54,239 nt of DNA from QAMX01 sp003149835. Lineage in GTDB: Bacteria > Bacillota > Clostridia > Oscillospirales > QAMX01. The DNA is taken from the NCBI GenBank assembly GCA_959600635.1, contig CAUGMN010000008.1:1-54239 (forward strand), given 5' to 3'. Shown here in pieces: positions 33,107 through 40,865 of the stretch (position 1 is its first letter; the number at the start of each line of letters is the position of its first letter). The translations under genes were made by a program, and so were the position numbers. The notes below the pieces were generated by a model that worked only from the letters and a program-made list of their open reading frames with translations, had not been told where the DNA came from and ran no database searches.

Positions 33107-35152
33107 TTGACCAAAACCAATCATACGCTGTGGCGGATCTGTCTCGTCGGCGTGATGGCGCTGGCGCTGACGGTGACGATGGCGGTGCGTCTGCTGCGCT
33201 TGCAGCTTTCCGCGCCTGCGCCTCAAAGCGGCGCGGCGGGCGTCAGCGGCAGGACGACGCTGTATACGAGAGCCGTGCCCGCGATGCGCGGCGAGATCCT
33301 CGACCGTTACGGGCGCAAGCTCGTAGCCAACACGGTCATATACAACATCCAGTTCGACTATGTTCTCTGGAACAAAAAGCAGCAGAACGAGACGATCGCC
33401 AGGCTGCTCGCGCTCTGCGACGAATTCGGCATGGTCTATGAGGATTCGCTGCCGCTCGGGCTCGACAAGGAGACGTATCTGACCGACCGCTCCGGAGAGA
33501 GCGCGGCCGACCGGCGCCTGAACCGATTCTTGGAGGCGCGCGAATGGGAGACCACGATTCAGGCGGACGAGCTGCTGCACAAGCTGCGGCAGTATTATGA
33601 GGTGGACGACGAGCTTTCGTACGGGGAGGCGCGCCGCCTTATCGGCATCCGCTACGATTTGGAGACCGGCGATTTTTCATCCGTGTCGCCGTTTGTGTTT
33701 TTAGAGGACGTGCCCATTGAGCTGGTAACGCGCATCAGCGAGAGGGCGGAGGAATTTCCAGGCGTGCGGACTGCGACGGCGTACCGGCGCGAATATACGA
33801 CGGAGTATGCGGCCCATCTGCTCGGCCACATCGGCGCGATCCCGGACACGGAGTATGCGGCGCTTTCGGAGCAGGGCTATAAGCTCAGCGACCGCATCGG
33901 CAGAGACGGCGCGGAGAAGGCGTTTGAATCCTATCTGCGCGGCGTCGACGGGTATGAAAAGCTGCGCCTCGACAGCGACGGCCGAATCGTCGAGATCGTT
34001 GAGGAACAGCCGGCGCAGGCGGGCAGCAACGTCATGCTGACGATCGACATTCGCTTGCAGGGCGCGGTCGAACGGGCGCTCGCCGAGCAGATTGAACAGA
34101 TGGTCGCCGAGGGGATAGAGGATCCGGAAAAGCCGCAGGATGTCGAGGGCGGCGCCGCCGTCGTCATCGACATCGCCACGGGCGACATTCTGGCCAGCGC
34201 CTCGTACCCGTCGTTTGATATCACACGCTTCAACGAGCTGTTCAATGAGCTCAATGCGGACGAGATGAAGCCGATGCTCAACCGCGCGCTGAGCGGCATC
34301 TACTCTCCGGGCTCTATTTTTAAGATGGTGACCTCGGTGGCCGGGCTCGAGCTCGGCGTCATCACGCCGGAAACGGTCATCACCGATACGGGCGTCTACC
34401 GTTACTATCCTGACTATCAGCCCTCCTGCTGGCTGTACAGCTCCTCGCGGCTGACGCACGGCGACGAAACCGTCGTCGAGGCGCTCCGCGATTCCTGCAA
34501 CATCTTTTTCTTCGACGTGGGTCGGCAGCTCGGCATCGAAAACCTGTCGTCCTACGCGCGGGCGTTCGGCTTCGGCGAATACACCGGAGTGGAGCTCAGC
34601 GGGGAGTCGAGGGGCTATGTCGCCTCGCCGGAGGCCAAAAAACGCCTCGAAGGCACGGCGTGGGTCGACGGCGACACCCTGGCCGCGGCCATCGGCCAGT
34701 CTTCAAACCTGTTTACGCCGCTGCAAATGGCCAACTACATCGCCACGCTCGCCAACGGCGGCACGCGCTACGAGACGCATCTCCTGAAATACGTCTGCGC
34801 CAACGACTATTCCTCGGTGCTGTCGGCTACGCAGTCGGTGATCGCCGGACGGGTCGAGATGTCTGAACTGACCTATAAAACCGTCATGGAGGGGATGTCC
34901 GAGGTGACGGAAAACGGGACGGCGGCGAGCGCGTTTAAAAATTACGGCATCCACGTCGGCGGAAAGACCGGCTCGGCGCAGGTGTCGTCCGGTACAGCCA
35001 ACAGCGTTTTTGCAGCCTTTGCGCCGTTTGACGACCCGCAGATCGCCGTTGTCGTCGTCGTTGAGCACGGCGGATCCGGAAACCGCATCGCGCCGATCGC
35101 GCGCAGCATTTTTGACGCCTATTTTGAGCTGAACGGGATGGCCGGCCAGTAA
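33107..35152 (+). CDS. mrdA: Class B penicillin-binding protein 2 (elongation transpeptidase)
   Basis: A 681-residue class B PBP that cross-links peptidoglycan during side-wall growth. It has one N-terminal membrane helix (about 8-30), a pedestal/dimerisation domain (about 50-320, with VPAMRGEILDRYGRKLV) and a transpeptidase domain. The three catalytic motifs are present: S403xxK406 (PGSIFK), S463xN (SCN) and K620TG (GGKTGSAQ). TTG at 33107 has CGGAGGTGA seven bases ahead; the frame is open to 33047, but without a site. It is next to mreD and minD, consistent with the elongasome. The domain between 60 and 250 is rather rich in acidic residues. Confidence 0.93.
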   Translation: MTKTNHTLWRICLVGVMALALTVTMAVRLLRLQLSAPAPQSGAAGVSGRTTLYTRAVPAMRGEILDRYGRKLVANTVIYNIQFDYVLWNKKQQNETIARLLALCDEFGMVYEDSLPLGLDKETYLTDRSGESAADRRLNRFLEAREWETTIQADELLHKLRQYYEVDDELSYGEARRLIGIRYDLETGDFSSVSPFVFLEDVPIELVTRISERAEEFPGVRTATAYRREYTTEYAAHLLGHIGAIPDTEYAALSEQGYKLSDRIGRDGAEKAFESYLRGVDGYEKLRLDSDGRIVEIVEEQPAQAGSNVMLTIDIRLQGAVERALAEQIEQMVAEGIEDPEKPQDVEGGAAVVIDIATGDILASASYPSFDITRFNELFNELNADEMKPMLNRALSGIYSPGSIFKMVTSVAGLELGVITPETVITDTGVYRYYPDYQPSCWLYSSSRLTHGDETVVEALRDSCNIFFFDVGRQLGIENLSSYARAFGFGEYTGVELSGESRGYVASPEAKKRLEGTAWVDGDTLAAAIGQSSNLFTPLQMANYIATLANGGTRYETHLLKYVCANDYSSVLSATQSVIAGRVEMSELTYKTVMEGMSEVTENGTAASAFKNYGIHVGGKTGSAQVSSGTANSVFAAFAPFDDPQIAVVVVVEHGGSGNRIAPIARSIFDAYFELNGMAGQ

Positions 35153-35282
35153 AAAACGATGAGCGGGGCGTCGGTCCCGAAGGCATCCAAGCGGAGAGCG
35201 CCGGCCGCGCGGCGTCCGGAGGGCGGCGGCGTTTTCGGGAAACAGGGCCGAAACCATGAGCTTCACGGAGGTGAACCGCATT

Positions 35283-36026
35283 TTGATCAATCATGCGAAT
35301 CTGTACGCCGTTGTTTCCGGCAAGGGCGGCACCGGGAAGACCACGGTCTGCGCCGCAGTCGCCTCGGCGCTTTCGCTGCTGGGGCGCTCTGTCTGCGCCG
35401 TCGATCTGGACGTCGGGCTGCACAACCTCGATCTGGCGCTTGGCTTGCAGGACAAGGCGGTTTTTGACCTCGGGGACGTGATGTCCGGCAGAACGCCGCT
35501 GGAAACGGCGCTGCTGACGCGCCCCGATCTGCCCAATCTCTCCCTGCTCGCCGCTCCGGCGGACTATGCGGACATGGCGGACGGCGGCCGTTTTGCCGAA
35601 ATCCTGGACGCGCTGACCGGCCGGTTTCAGTATTGCTTTCTCGACGCGCCGGCGGGGCTGGGCCGCGGCTTTGAGCTGGCCGCGGCGAATGCGGGCCGGG
35701 CGCTCGTCGTCTCGACGCCCGACACGCCGTGTATGATGGATTCAGCCGCGGCGGCCGCGCGGCTGACCGCGATGGGCGTCGAGGAGGCGCGGCTGGTGCT
35801 GAACCGCGTCGTTCGCAGGCTGATCCGCCGCAGAAGCGCCTATAACATCGACGAGGCGATGGACTTTGTGGGTCTGCCTCTGGCGGGCGTGATTTTTGAG
35901 GATAGCGCCGTGACGGAGGCGTTCAACCGCTGCGAGCCGCTGCTGCTGACGGGCGCAAAGGCGGCCGCGGGGTTTATGGATATCGCCAAGCGGCTCGAAG
36001 GCTTTCCGGTGCGGCCGAAATTTTAG
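35283..36026 (+). CDS. minD: MinD-family septum-site ATPase
   Basis: A 247-residue ParA/MinD ATPase. It has the deviant Walker A GKGGTGKT near the N-terminus, switch I DLDVGLHNLDLALG, and Walker B-like YCFLDAPAG. MinD places the division site together with MinC. Start choice: TTG at 35283 has GGAGGTG nine bases ahead and gives a typical MinD start; an in-frame ATG at 35256 has no ribosome site. TTG starts are also used by mreC and the PBP2 gene just upstream. The C-terminal end (FPVRPKF) is short and lacks an obvious amphipathic membrane-targeting helix of the usual kind, which is odd. No minC or minE is nearby. Confidence 0.82.
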   Translation: MINHANLYAVVSGKGGTGKTTVCAAVASALSLLGRSVCAVDLDVGLHNLDLALGLQDKAVFDLGDVMSGRTPLETALLTRPDLPNLSLLAAPADYADMADGGRFAEILDALTGRFQYCFLDAPAGLGRGFELAAANAGRALVVSTPDTPCMMDSAAAAARLTAMGVEEARLVLNRVVRRLIRRRSAYNIDEAMDFVGLPLAGVIFEDSAVTEAFNRCEPLLLTGAKAAAGFMDIAKRLEGFPVRPKF

Positions 36027-36055
36027 CCGGCGCGATATTTTTTGCCGAATACGGC

Positions 36056-36083
36056 TTGCAAAATCCACAGAATCTTGTATAAT
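36056..36083 (+). promoter_or_regulatory. Promoter of mgsA
   Basis: TTGCAA at 36056-36061, a 16-bp spacer and TATAAT at 36078-36083, about 110 bases before the mgsA ATG. Confidence 0.7.
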
Positions 36084-36191
36084 ATGAGATAGAGATTTGT
36101 CTGTCCGGCGGCGGCTGCCAGAGGCGGCGGCGCGGGCGGTGGATAGCGGCGGCTGGCTGCCGCGGGCATTTTGTACGAACGGAGAAAGAGC

Positions 36192-36596
36192 ATGAATATC
36201 GCCCTGATTGCGCATGACAAGAAAAAAGAGCTGATGGTTCAGATCTGTATCGCTTACTGCGGAATTCTCGCAAAGCACAATATTTTTGCAACCGAAACTA
36301 CGGGTAAGCTCGTCGCCGAGGCGACGGGGTTAAAGGTGCACCGCTTTTTATCCGGCGCGCAGGGCGGCGACCAGCAGATCGGCGCGCGCATTGTCTATAA
36401 CGAGATCGATCTGGTGCTCTTTTTCCGCGATCCGCTGACGCCGGGGCCGGGTGAGCCGGACGTGCACAACCTGCTGCGCCTGTGCGATATCCACAACGTG
36501 CCCGTCGCGACCAACGTCGCCACGGCCGAGGTGCTGATTCTCGGCATGAACCGCGGCGACCTTGACTGGCGCGACATCGTAAATCCGAAAAACTGA
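36192..36596 (+). CDS. mgsA: Methylglyoxal synthase
   Basis: A 134-residue enzyme converting dihydroxyacetone phosphate to methylglyoxal and phosphate, a bypass of lower glycolysis under phosphate limitation. The family pattern is clear: IALIAHDKKK (3-12), FATETTGKLV (about 34-43), SGAQGGDQQIGA (about 55-66), FFRDPLTPGPGEPDV (about 77-91) and NVPVATNVATAE (about 101-112). GGAGAAAGAG lies just upstream of ATG 36192. In Clostridia it often follows the mre/min genes. Confidence 0.96.
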   Translation: MNIALIAHDKKKELMVQICIAYCGILAKHNIFATETTGKLVAEATGLKVHRFLSGAQGGDQQIGARIVYNEIDLVLFFRDPLTPGPGEPDVHNLLRLCDIHNVPVATNVATAEVLILGMNRGDLDWRDIVNPKN

Positions 36597-36638
36597 GCGT
36601 TTTTTCTCGTTCAACGCCAAAAAAATCTGCAAAAAGTA

Positions 36639-36666
36639 TTGACTTTTTTTCTGGGTGTGCTATAAT
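36639..36666 (+). promoter_or_regulatory. Promoter of the rpmG-secE-nusG operon
   Basis: TTGACT at 36639-36644, a 16-bp spacer and TATAAT at 36661-36666. The start site is near 36673. Confidence 0.8.
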
Positions 36667-36680
36667 ATATAGTACCTATG

Positions 36681-36710
36681 AAAAAAGGTCTTATTTTTTT
36701 GGCCTTTTTT
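36681..36710 (+). promoter_or_regulatory. Terminator-like hairpin in the rpmG leader
   Basis: AAAAAAGGTC pairs with GGCCTTTTTT (ten pairs with one G-T) around a U-rich loop, starting about eight bases into the transcript. It resembles an intrinsic terminator and may reduce or regulate readthrough into rpmG. Confidence 0.45.
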
Positions 36711-36745
36711 AGGGAGGCAAAACTTTAAGGAGGTGCCGTTAAAGC

Positions 36746-36895
36746 ATGAGAGTCAGAATCACTCTCGCCTGCACGGAGTGCAAGCAGCGAAACTATGACA
36801 CGATGAAAAACAAAAAGCATACCCCCGACCGGCTTGAGCGGAATAAGTATTGCAGATTCTGCCGCAAGCATACCCTGCACAGAGAGACAAAGTAG
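36746..36895 (+). CDS. rpmG: Ribosomal protein L33
   Basis: A 49-residue L33 of the zinc-binding type, with CxxC pairs at residues 9/12 and 36/39. The sequence MRVRITLACTEC and the end HTLHRETK are characteristic. AAGGAGG at 36727-36733 is the ribosome site. It precedes secE and nusG as in most Bacillota. It was found by direct reading because of its short length. Confidence 0.96.
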   Translation: MRVRITLACTECKQRNYDTMKNKKHTPDRLERNKYCRFCRKHTLHRETK

Positions 36896-36933
36896 CGTCT
36901 GAGCTGTGATGACAATGAGAAAGGGTGAAGAAA

Positions 36934-37245
36934 GTGGCGGATAACGAAAAAACGGACAAGCTGGACGCGGCCGAGCTGAAACCGGCGGGAAACGAGAAAA
37001 ACGTCCCGGCTAAGGGCGGCAAGGACAAGAAAAAGCCGAACTTTTTTCAGCGGGTCGGCGGACGGATCAAAAAGTGGTTCAAAGAGCTGAAAAGCGAAGC
37101 GAAAAAGGTCACATGGCCGACCTTCAAGCAGGTCGTCAACAACACGATGGTTGTTTTTGCCATGGTGATCATCGTCGGCGCGGTTATCCTGCTGGCGGAC
37201 GTCGCTTTCAGAAACGGCCTCGATCTGTTCATCAGCTTATTTTAG
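36934..37245 (+). CDS. secE: Preprotein translocase subunit SecE
   Basis: A 103-residue single-span SecE, part of the SecYEG channel. A charged, lysine-rich N-terminal region (1-50) is followed by the conserved amphipathic segment WFKELKSEAKKVTWPT (about 44-59) and one membrane helix (about 65-87). GTG at 36934 lies eight bases after AAAGG; an in-frame GTG at 36925 touches the site and is less likely. nusG follows after 31 bp. Confidence 0.94.
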   Translation: MADNEKTDKLDAAELKPAGNEKNVPAKGGKDKKKPNFFQRVGGRIKKWFKELKSEAKKVTWPTFKQVVNNTMVVFAMVIIVGAVILLADVAFRNGLDLFISLF

Positions 37246-37276
37246 CGCGTAGCCGCTAAGCAAAAGGAGAGCCTTC

Positions 37277-37816
37277 ATGTCGGAAGAAGCGAAATGGTAC
37301 GTCATTCACACCTACTCCGGTTACGAGAACAAGGTGGCCAAGACAATTGAAAAGACCGTTGAAAACAGGCATTTGGAGGAGATGTTCCCCGATATCCTGA
37401 TCCCGACGGAAAAGGTCACCGAGACCCGCGAGGACAAAGACGGCGGGAAGTCGGAGGTCGAGGTCGAACGCAAGACCTATCCCGGCTACGTTTTGGTCAA
37501 GATGGTGATGAACGACGAGACATGGCACGTCGTGCGCAATGTGCGCGGCGTCACAAGCTTCGTCGGGCCGGGTTCCAAGCCTGTGCCGCTGTCAGAAGCG
37601 GAGGTCGCCAAGCTCTGCGGCGAACGGCATGTCGCCGCGCCGCCCGCATACGGGGTCGGCGATATCGTCCGCATTTGCGACGGGATGCTGGAGGGTTTCT
37701 CCGGCACAGTCGAGGCGGTTTCTCCGGACAACACCACGGTCAAAGTGAAGGTCATTATGTTCGGCCGCGAGCAGACTGTGGAGCTCGACACGGAACAGGT
37801 CGAGCTGGACGCGTAA
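37277..37816 (+). CDS. nusG: Transcription termination/antitermination factor NusG
   Basis: A 179-residue NusG that binds RNA polymerase and controls pausing. The NGN domain (about 1-115) has WYVIHTYSGYENKV at its start and YPGYVLVKM; the KOW domain (about 125-175) contains VRICDGMLEGFSGTV. A short acidic/basic insert (REDKDGGKSEVEVERK) lies within NGN. AAAGGAGAG precedes the ATG. Length and neighbours are standard. Confidence 0.97.
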   Translation: MSEEAKWYVIHTYSGYENKVAKTIEKTVENRHLEEMFPDILIPTEKVTETREDKDGGKSEVEVERKTYPGYVLVKMVMNDETWHVVRNVRGVTSFVGPGSKPVPLSEAEVAKLCGERHVAAPPAYGVGDIVRICDGMLEGFSGTVEAVSPDNTTVKVKVIMFGREQTVELDTEQVELDA

Positions 37817-37877
37817 AAAAGCGTCCGATCCCGCGCGAATTTTTGTTTTTTAGATTGTTAGGAGGTTTCGCAATACT

Positions 37878-38303
37878 ATGGCGCAGAAAGTAGTCGCAGT
37901 CGTCAAATTTCAGATCAACGCCGGAAAGGCGGTCGCAGGGCCTCCGGTCGGCCCAGCGCTGGCGCCGCACGGCATCAGTCTTCCGAATTTTGTCAAGGAG
38001 TTCAACGAGCGGACGAAGAACGACGTCGGCTTTAAAGTTCCGGTTGTCGTAACGGTTTACGCAGACCGCTCCTTTACCTTTATCACCAAGTCGCCCCCGG
38101 CCGCCGCGCTGATTAAGAAGGCATGCAACATCGAGAGCGGCTCCGGCGTTCCCAATAAGACCAAGGTCGCCACCATCACCAAGGAAGATATCCGCAAGAT
38201 CGCGGAGACGAAAATGAACGACCTGAACGCCAAGGATATCGAAGGCGCGATGAGCATGGTCGCGGGCACCTGCCGCAGCATGGGCGTCGTTGTCAAGGAC
38301 TAA
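37878..38303 (+). CDS. rplK: Ribosomal protein L11
   Basis: A 141-residue L11, which binds 23S rRNA in the GTPase-associated centre. VKFQINAGKAVAGPPVGPAL (11-30) and the C-terminal GAMSMVAGTCRSMGVVV are clear. TTAGGAGG lies about ten bases upstream. It follows nusG, as usual. Confidence 0.98.
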   Translation: MAQKVVAVVKFQINAGKAVAGPPVGPALAPHGISLPNFVKEFNERTKNDVGFKVPVVVTVYADRSFTFITKSPPAAALIKKACNIESGSGVPNKTKVATITKEDIRKIAETKMNDLNAKDIEGAMSMVAGTCRSMGVVVKD

Positions 38304-38410
38304 AACGGTAAAGGTTTTTGGAAACAAGCTCTCCTGATAAATAGCGGGGCATATCGGCCCCTGCGGTGGGAGGATCATTCCGAAGTACCACTTTGAGGAG
38401 GAAAATGCAA

Positions 38411-39112
38411 GTGCATAGAGGAAAAAAATATCTTGACAGCGTCAAGGCTTATGATAAGCAGAATCAGTTCGAGCCGGACGAGGCGCTGAACCTCGTGATT
38501 CAGAACGCCAAGGCCAAGTTCGACGAGACCGTCGAGCTGCACATCCGTCTGGGCGTCGACTCGCGCCATGCCGACCAGCAGGTCAGGGGCGCGGTCGTTC
38601 TGCCGCACGGGACGGGCAAAAAGGTCCGCGTGCTCGTATTTGCGCGCGACGCCAAGGCCGCCGAGGCGACCGAAGCGGGCGCGGATCTCGTCGGCGCCGA
38701 GGACATGGTTCAGAGAATCCAGAAGGAAAACTTCTTTGAGTTTGACGCCGTTGTCGCCACGCCGGATATGATGGGCGTCGTCGGCCGGATCGGCCGTATC
38801 CTCGGCCCCAAGGGTTTGATGCCGAACCCGAAGGCCGGAACGGTTACGCCCAATGTCGCGCAGGCGGTCAAGGAGCTGAAAGCCGGTAAAATCGAATACC
38901 GTCTCGACAGAACCAATATCATCCACTGCCCGATCGGCAAGATTTCGTTCGGCGCTGAAAAGCTGTCCGAAAACCTGCGCACGCTGACCAACGCGGTTGT
39001 CCGCGCCAAGCCGGCCGCTGCGAAGGGACAGTATATCCGCTCCTGCGTCGTTACCTCGACGATGGGGCCGGGCGTTAAAATCAATACCTCGCGCGTCTCC
39101 GAGGTCATCTGA
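38411..39112 (+). CDS. rplA: Ribosomal protein L1
   Basis: A 233-residue L1 of the ribosomal stalk region. The start GTG at 38411 gives MHRGKKYLDSVKAYDK, matching the usual L1 N-terminus, and lies nine bases after AGGAGG; ATG at 38405 is too close to that site. Family blocks include GTGKKVRVLVFA and VGRIGRILGPKGLMPNPKAG. In the 107-bp gap after rplK, a GGGGC/GCCCC hairpin near 38345-38360 and a GTGG/CCAC pair could be an L1 autoregulatory site, which is only a possibility. Confidence 0.97.
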   Translation: MHRGKKYLDSVKAYDKQNQFEPDEALNLVIQNAKAKFDETVELHIRLGVDSRHADQQVRGAVVLPHGTGKKVRVLVFARDAKAAEATEAGADLVGAEDMVQRIQKENFFEFDAVVATPDMMGVVGRIGRILGPKGLMPNPKAGTVTPNVAQAVKELKAGKIEYRLDRTNIIHCPIGKISFGAEKLSENLRTLTNAVVRAKPAAAKGQYIRSCVVTSTMGPGVKINTSRVSEVI

Positions 39113-39164
39113 CCTGCGGATTCCAACACGGTTATCAGCGGCCTTTGGCCGAGGATAATACATC

Positions 39165-39297
39165 AAAAAGCCTTTTCCGAAGACAGCAGGTCGCCGCTTG
39201 CGGCGTAAACGTCCCTGCCGAGGAGAGAGCGGGTTTGTAAGACCTGTACGCTCCCCGCCCGTCTTTCGGGATATGCGGGGAGCTTCTTCATATTTTT
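39165..39297 (+). promoter_or_regulatory. L10 ribosomal protein leader with attenuator
   Basis: The L10-L12 binding leader found before rplJ in Bacillota. The kink-turn elements are visible as CCGAAGACAGCAGGT (39178-39192) and CCTGCCGAGGAGAGAGC (39214-39230) around a GCCGC/GCGGC stem. A terminator hairpin follows (GCTCCCCGC, 39250-39258 with 39275-39283) and a T-rich tail. Excess L10/L12 binding should favour termination before rplJ. Confidence 0.9.
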
Positions 39298-39336
39298 ACG
39301 AAAAGGCTTTCATCTACATCTACGGAGGTGAAACTC

Positions 39337-39873
39337 ATGCCAAACAGCAAAGTCATCGCAGAAAAGCAGGCGGTTGTCGACGCTCTGACCGAGCGGCTCA
39401 AAAACGCGCAGGCGGGCGTTCTCTGTGAGTATAAGGGAATCACCGTGGAGGCCGATACGGCGCTGCGCCGTGAGCTCCGCAACGCCGGCGTCAACTACAC
39501 CGTCATCAAGAACACGCTGCTGCGTCGCGCGGCCAACAACTGCGGCTATGAGGCGCTGGATCCGTTCCTGAACGGAACGACGGCGCTGGCGACCTCGGAT
39601 TCTGACCTGACCGCGCCGGCGAAAATCATCGCCGAATACGTGAAGAAAGCGAAGTCCGAATTCGCCATCAAGGCCGGTATCCTTGAAGGTAAGGTGATCG
39701 ACGTTGCAACGGTCGAGCAGCTGGCGGCGCTGCCGTCGAAGGAAACGCTGCTCGCCATGCTCCTCTCCTGCCTGACCGCGAATCTCCGCGGCCTCGCGGT
39801 GGCGGTCAACGCCATTGTCGAAAAGCAGACGGAGCAGCCTGAACAGGCGGCGGAATCGGCGGAAAACGCCTGA
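39337..39873 (+). CDS. rplJ: Ribosomal protein L10
   Basis: A 178-residue L10 that anchors L7/L12 to the ribosome. The start reads MPNSKVIAEKQAVVDALTER; YTVIKNTLLRRA (about 53-64) is typical. ATG at 39337 is preceded by GGAGGTG; an in-frame GTG at 39328 belongs to that site. The C-terminal tail is Glu/Gln/Ala-rich. It is controlled by the leader just upstream. Confidence 0.97.
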   Translation: MPNSKVIAEKQAVVDALTERLKNAQAGVLCEYKGITVEADTALRRELRNAGVNYTVIKNTLLRRAANNCGYEALDPFLNGTTALATSDSDLTAPAKIIAEYVKKAKSEFAIKAGILEGKVIDVATVEQLAALPSKETLLAMLLSCLTANLRGLAVAVNAIVEKQTEQPEQAAESAENA

Positions 39874-39929
39874 TTTCACACACAACATGATTCTCAACTA
39901 CAAATTTAATTTTACGGAGGTTATTGAAA

Positions 39930-40307
39930 ATGGCAAGCGAAAAAATTACGGCGATTATCGAGTCTGTCAAGGCTCTGACCGTTCTTGAGCTGTCCGAGCT
40001 CGTCAAAGCGATCGAAGAGGAATTTGGCGTTTCCGCCGCCGCGCCTGTCGCGGTGATGGGCGGCGCGGCCGCTGCGGCTCCGGCCGAAGAGGAGAAGACC
40101 GAGTTTACGCCGGTTCTCGCCGATTTCGGCGCCAAGAAGCTCGACGTCATCAAGGTCATCCGCGAACTCACCGGTTTGGGCCTGAAAGAAGCGAAGGAAT
40201 TCGTCGAAAGCGTGCCGAAGCCCGTCAAGGAAAACATTTCGAAGGACGAAGCCGAAGCCATCAAGACCAAGCTCGAAGAGGCCGGCGCGAAAGTCGAGAT
40301 CAAGTAA
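39930..40307 (+). CDS. rplL: Ribosomal protein L7/L12
   Basis: A 125-residue L7/L12, present in several copies on the ribosome to recruit GTPase factors. N-terminal dimerisation helices (1-35), an Ala-rich hinge (about 38-55) and the C-terminal domain with VIRELTGLGLKEAKEFVE are all present. ATG at 39930 follows GGAGGTTATTGAAA. A terminator comes directly after it. Confidence 0.98.
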   Translation: MASEKITAIIESVKALTVLELSELVKAIEEEFGVSAAAPVAVMGGAAAAAPAEEEKTEFTPVLADFGAKKLDVIKVIRELTGLGLKEAKEFVESVPKPVKENISKDEAEAIKTKLEEAGAKVEIK

Positions 40308-40335
40308 ATCCGCAGTCGACAATTTACGGTATCAA

Positions 40336-40372
40336 AGCGCCGGAGCGTTTCAATACGCTCCGGCGCTTTTTT
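40336..40372 (+). terminator. Rho-independent terminator after rplL
   Basis: A 12-bp perfect stem (AGCGCCGGAGCG, 40336-40347 with 40356-40367) and a T run to 40372. It ends the rpmG-rplL transcription block. Confidence 0.93.
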
Positions 40373-40865
40373 GCGTGAAAAACCGGGCGGCCGAGCGGAC
40401 AAAAAAATGCGCGCAGAGCCCAGTTTTTTTCGCAGCCGGAACGGATAACGGCGCAGGCGTTTCATCCAAAGCGCGGCGGCGCGTTTTTTTTTGCGCGCCG
40501 CGGAGATTCAGCCCGTTTTCGCCGGAGAAGGCTTTTTTCCGCGCCGCGGACGGGATATAATATAATACCATAGTGCTGAGACTTGCGAGCGGTGGCAGAG
40601 AACGCTCTGGTGCAAAGATTTTGGGTTTGGCCGGCGCGCCGTAAAAGACGCTCTGCGATAAATTTGCCGTTGACCGGAGAGAGCGGGGAGTTTTGTTGAC
40701 GCGGCGAGTATAAATTTTCCTTTTTCGGGTCACAATGATTGATAGAAACAGAACCCGGAGCGCATCGGCTGAACCGCTGCGTCCGCGACGGACGGGCTTT
40801 CGGCGGCGCCTTTCCGGGGCTGTGGATTTCATGATTTTCATAGACTGGAAAGGCACGGTTGTTAC
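40373..40865. other. Intergenic region between rplL and the nucleotidyltransferase gene
   Basis: About 490 bases without a credible gene. A doubled -10-like sequence (TATAATATAAT, 40556-40566) is present, but its -35 region is only T-rich, so it is a weak promoter call. It would give a leader of nearly 300 nt. TTGACG near 40696 has a TATAAA at the wrong spacing. Confidence 0.4.

Noticed and set aside
40690..40720. TTGACG and TATAAA near 40696-40711 as a promoter
   Set aside because: The boxes are only about 7-8 bp apart, far from the 16-18 bp needed.
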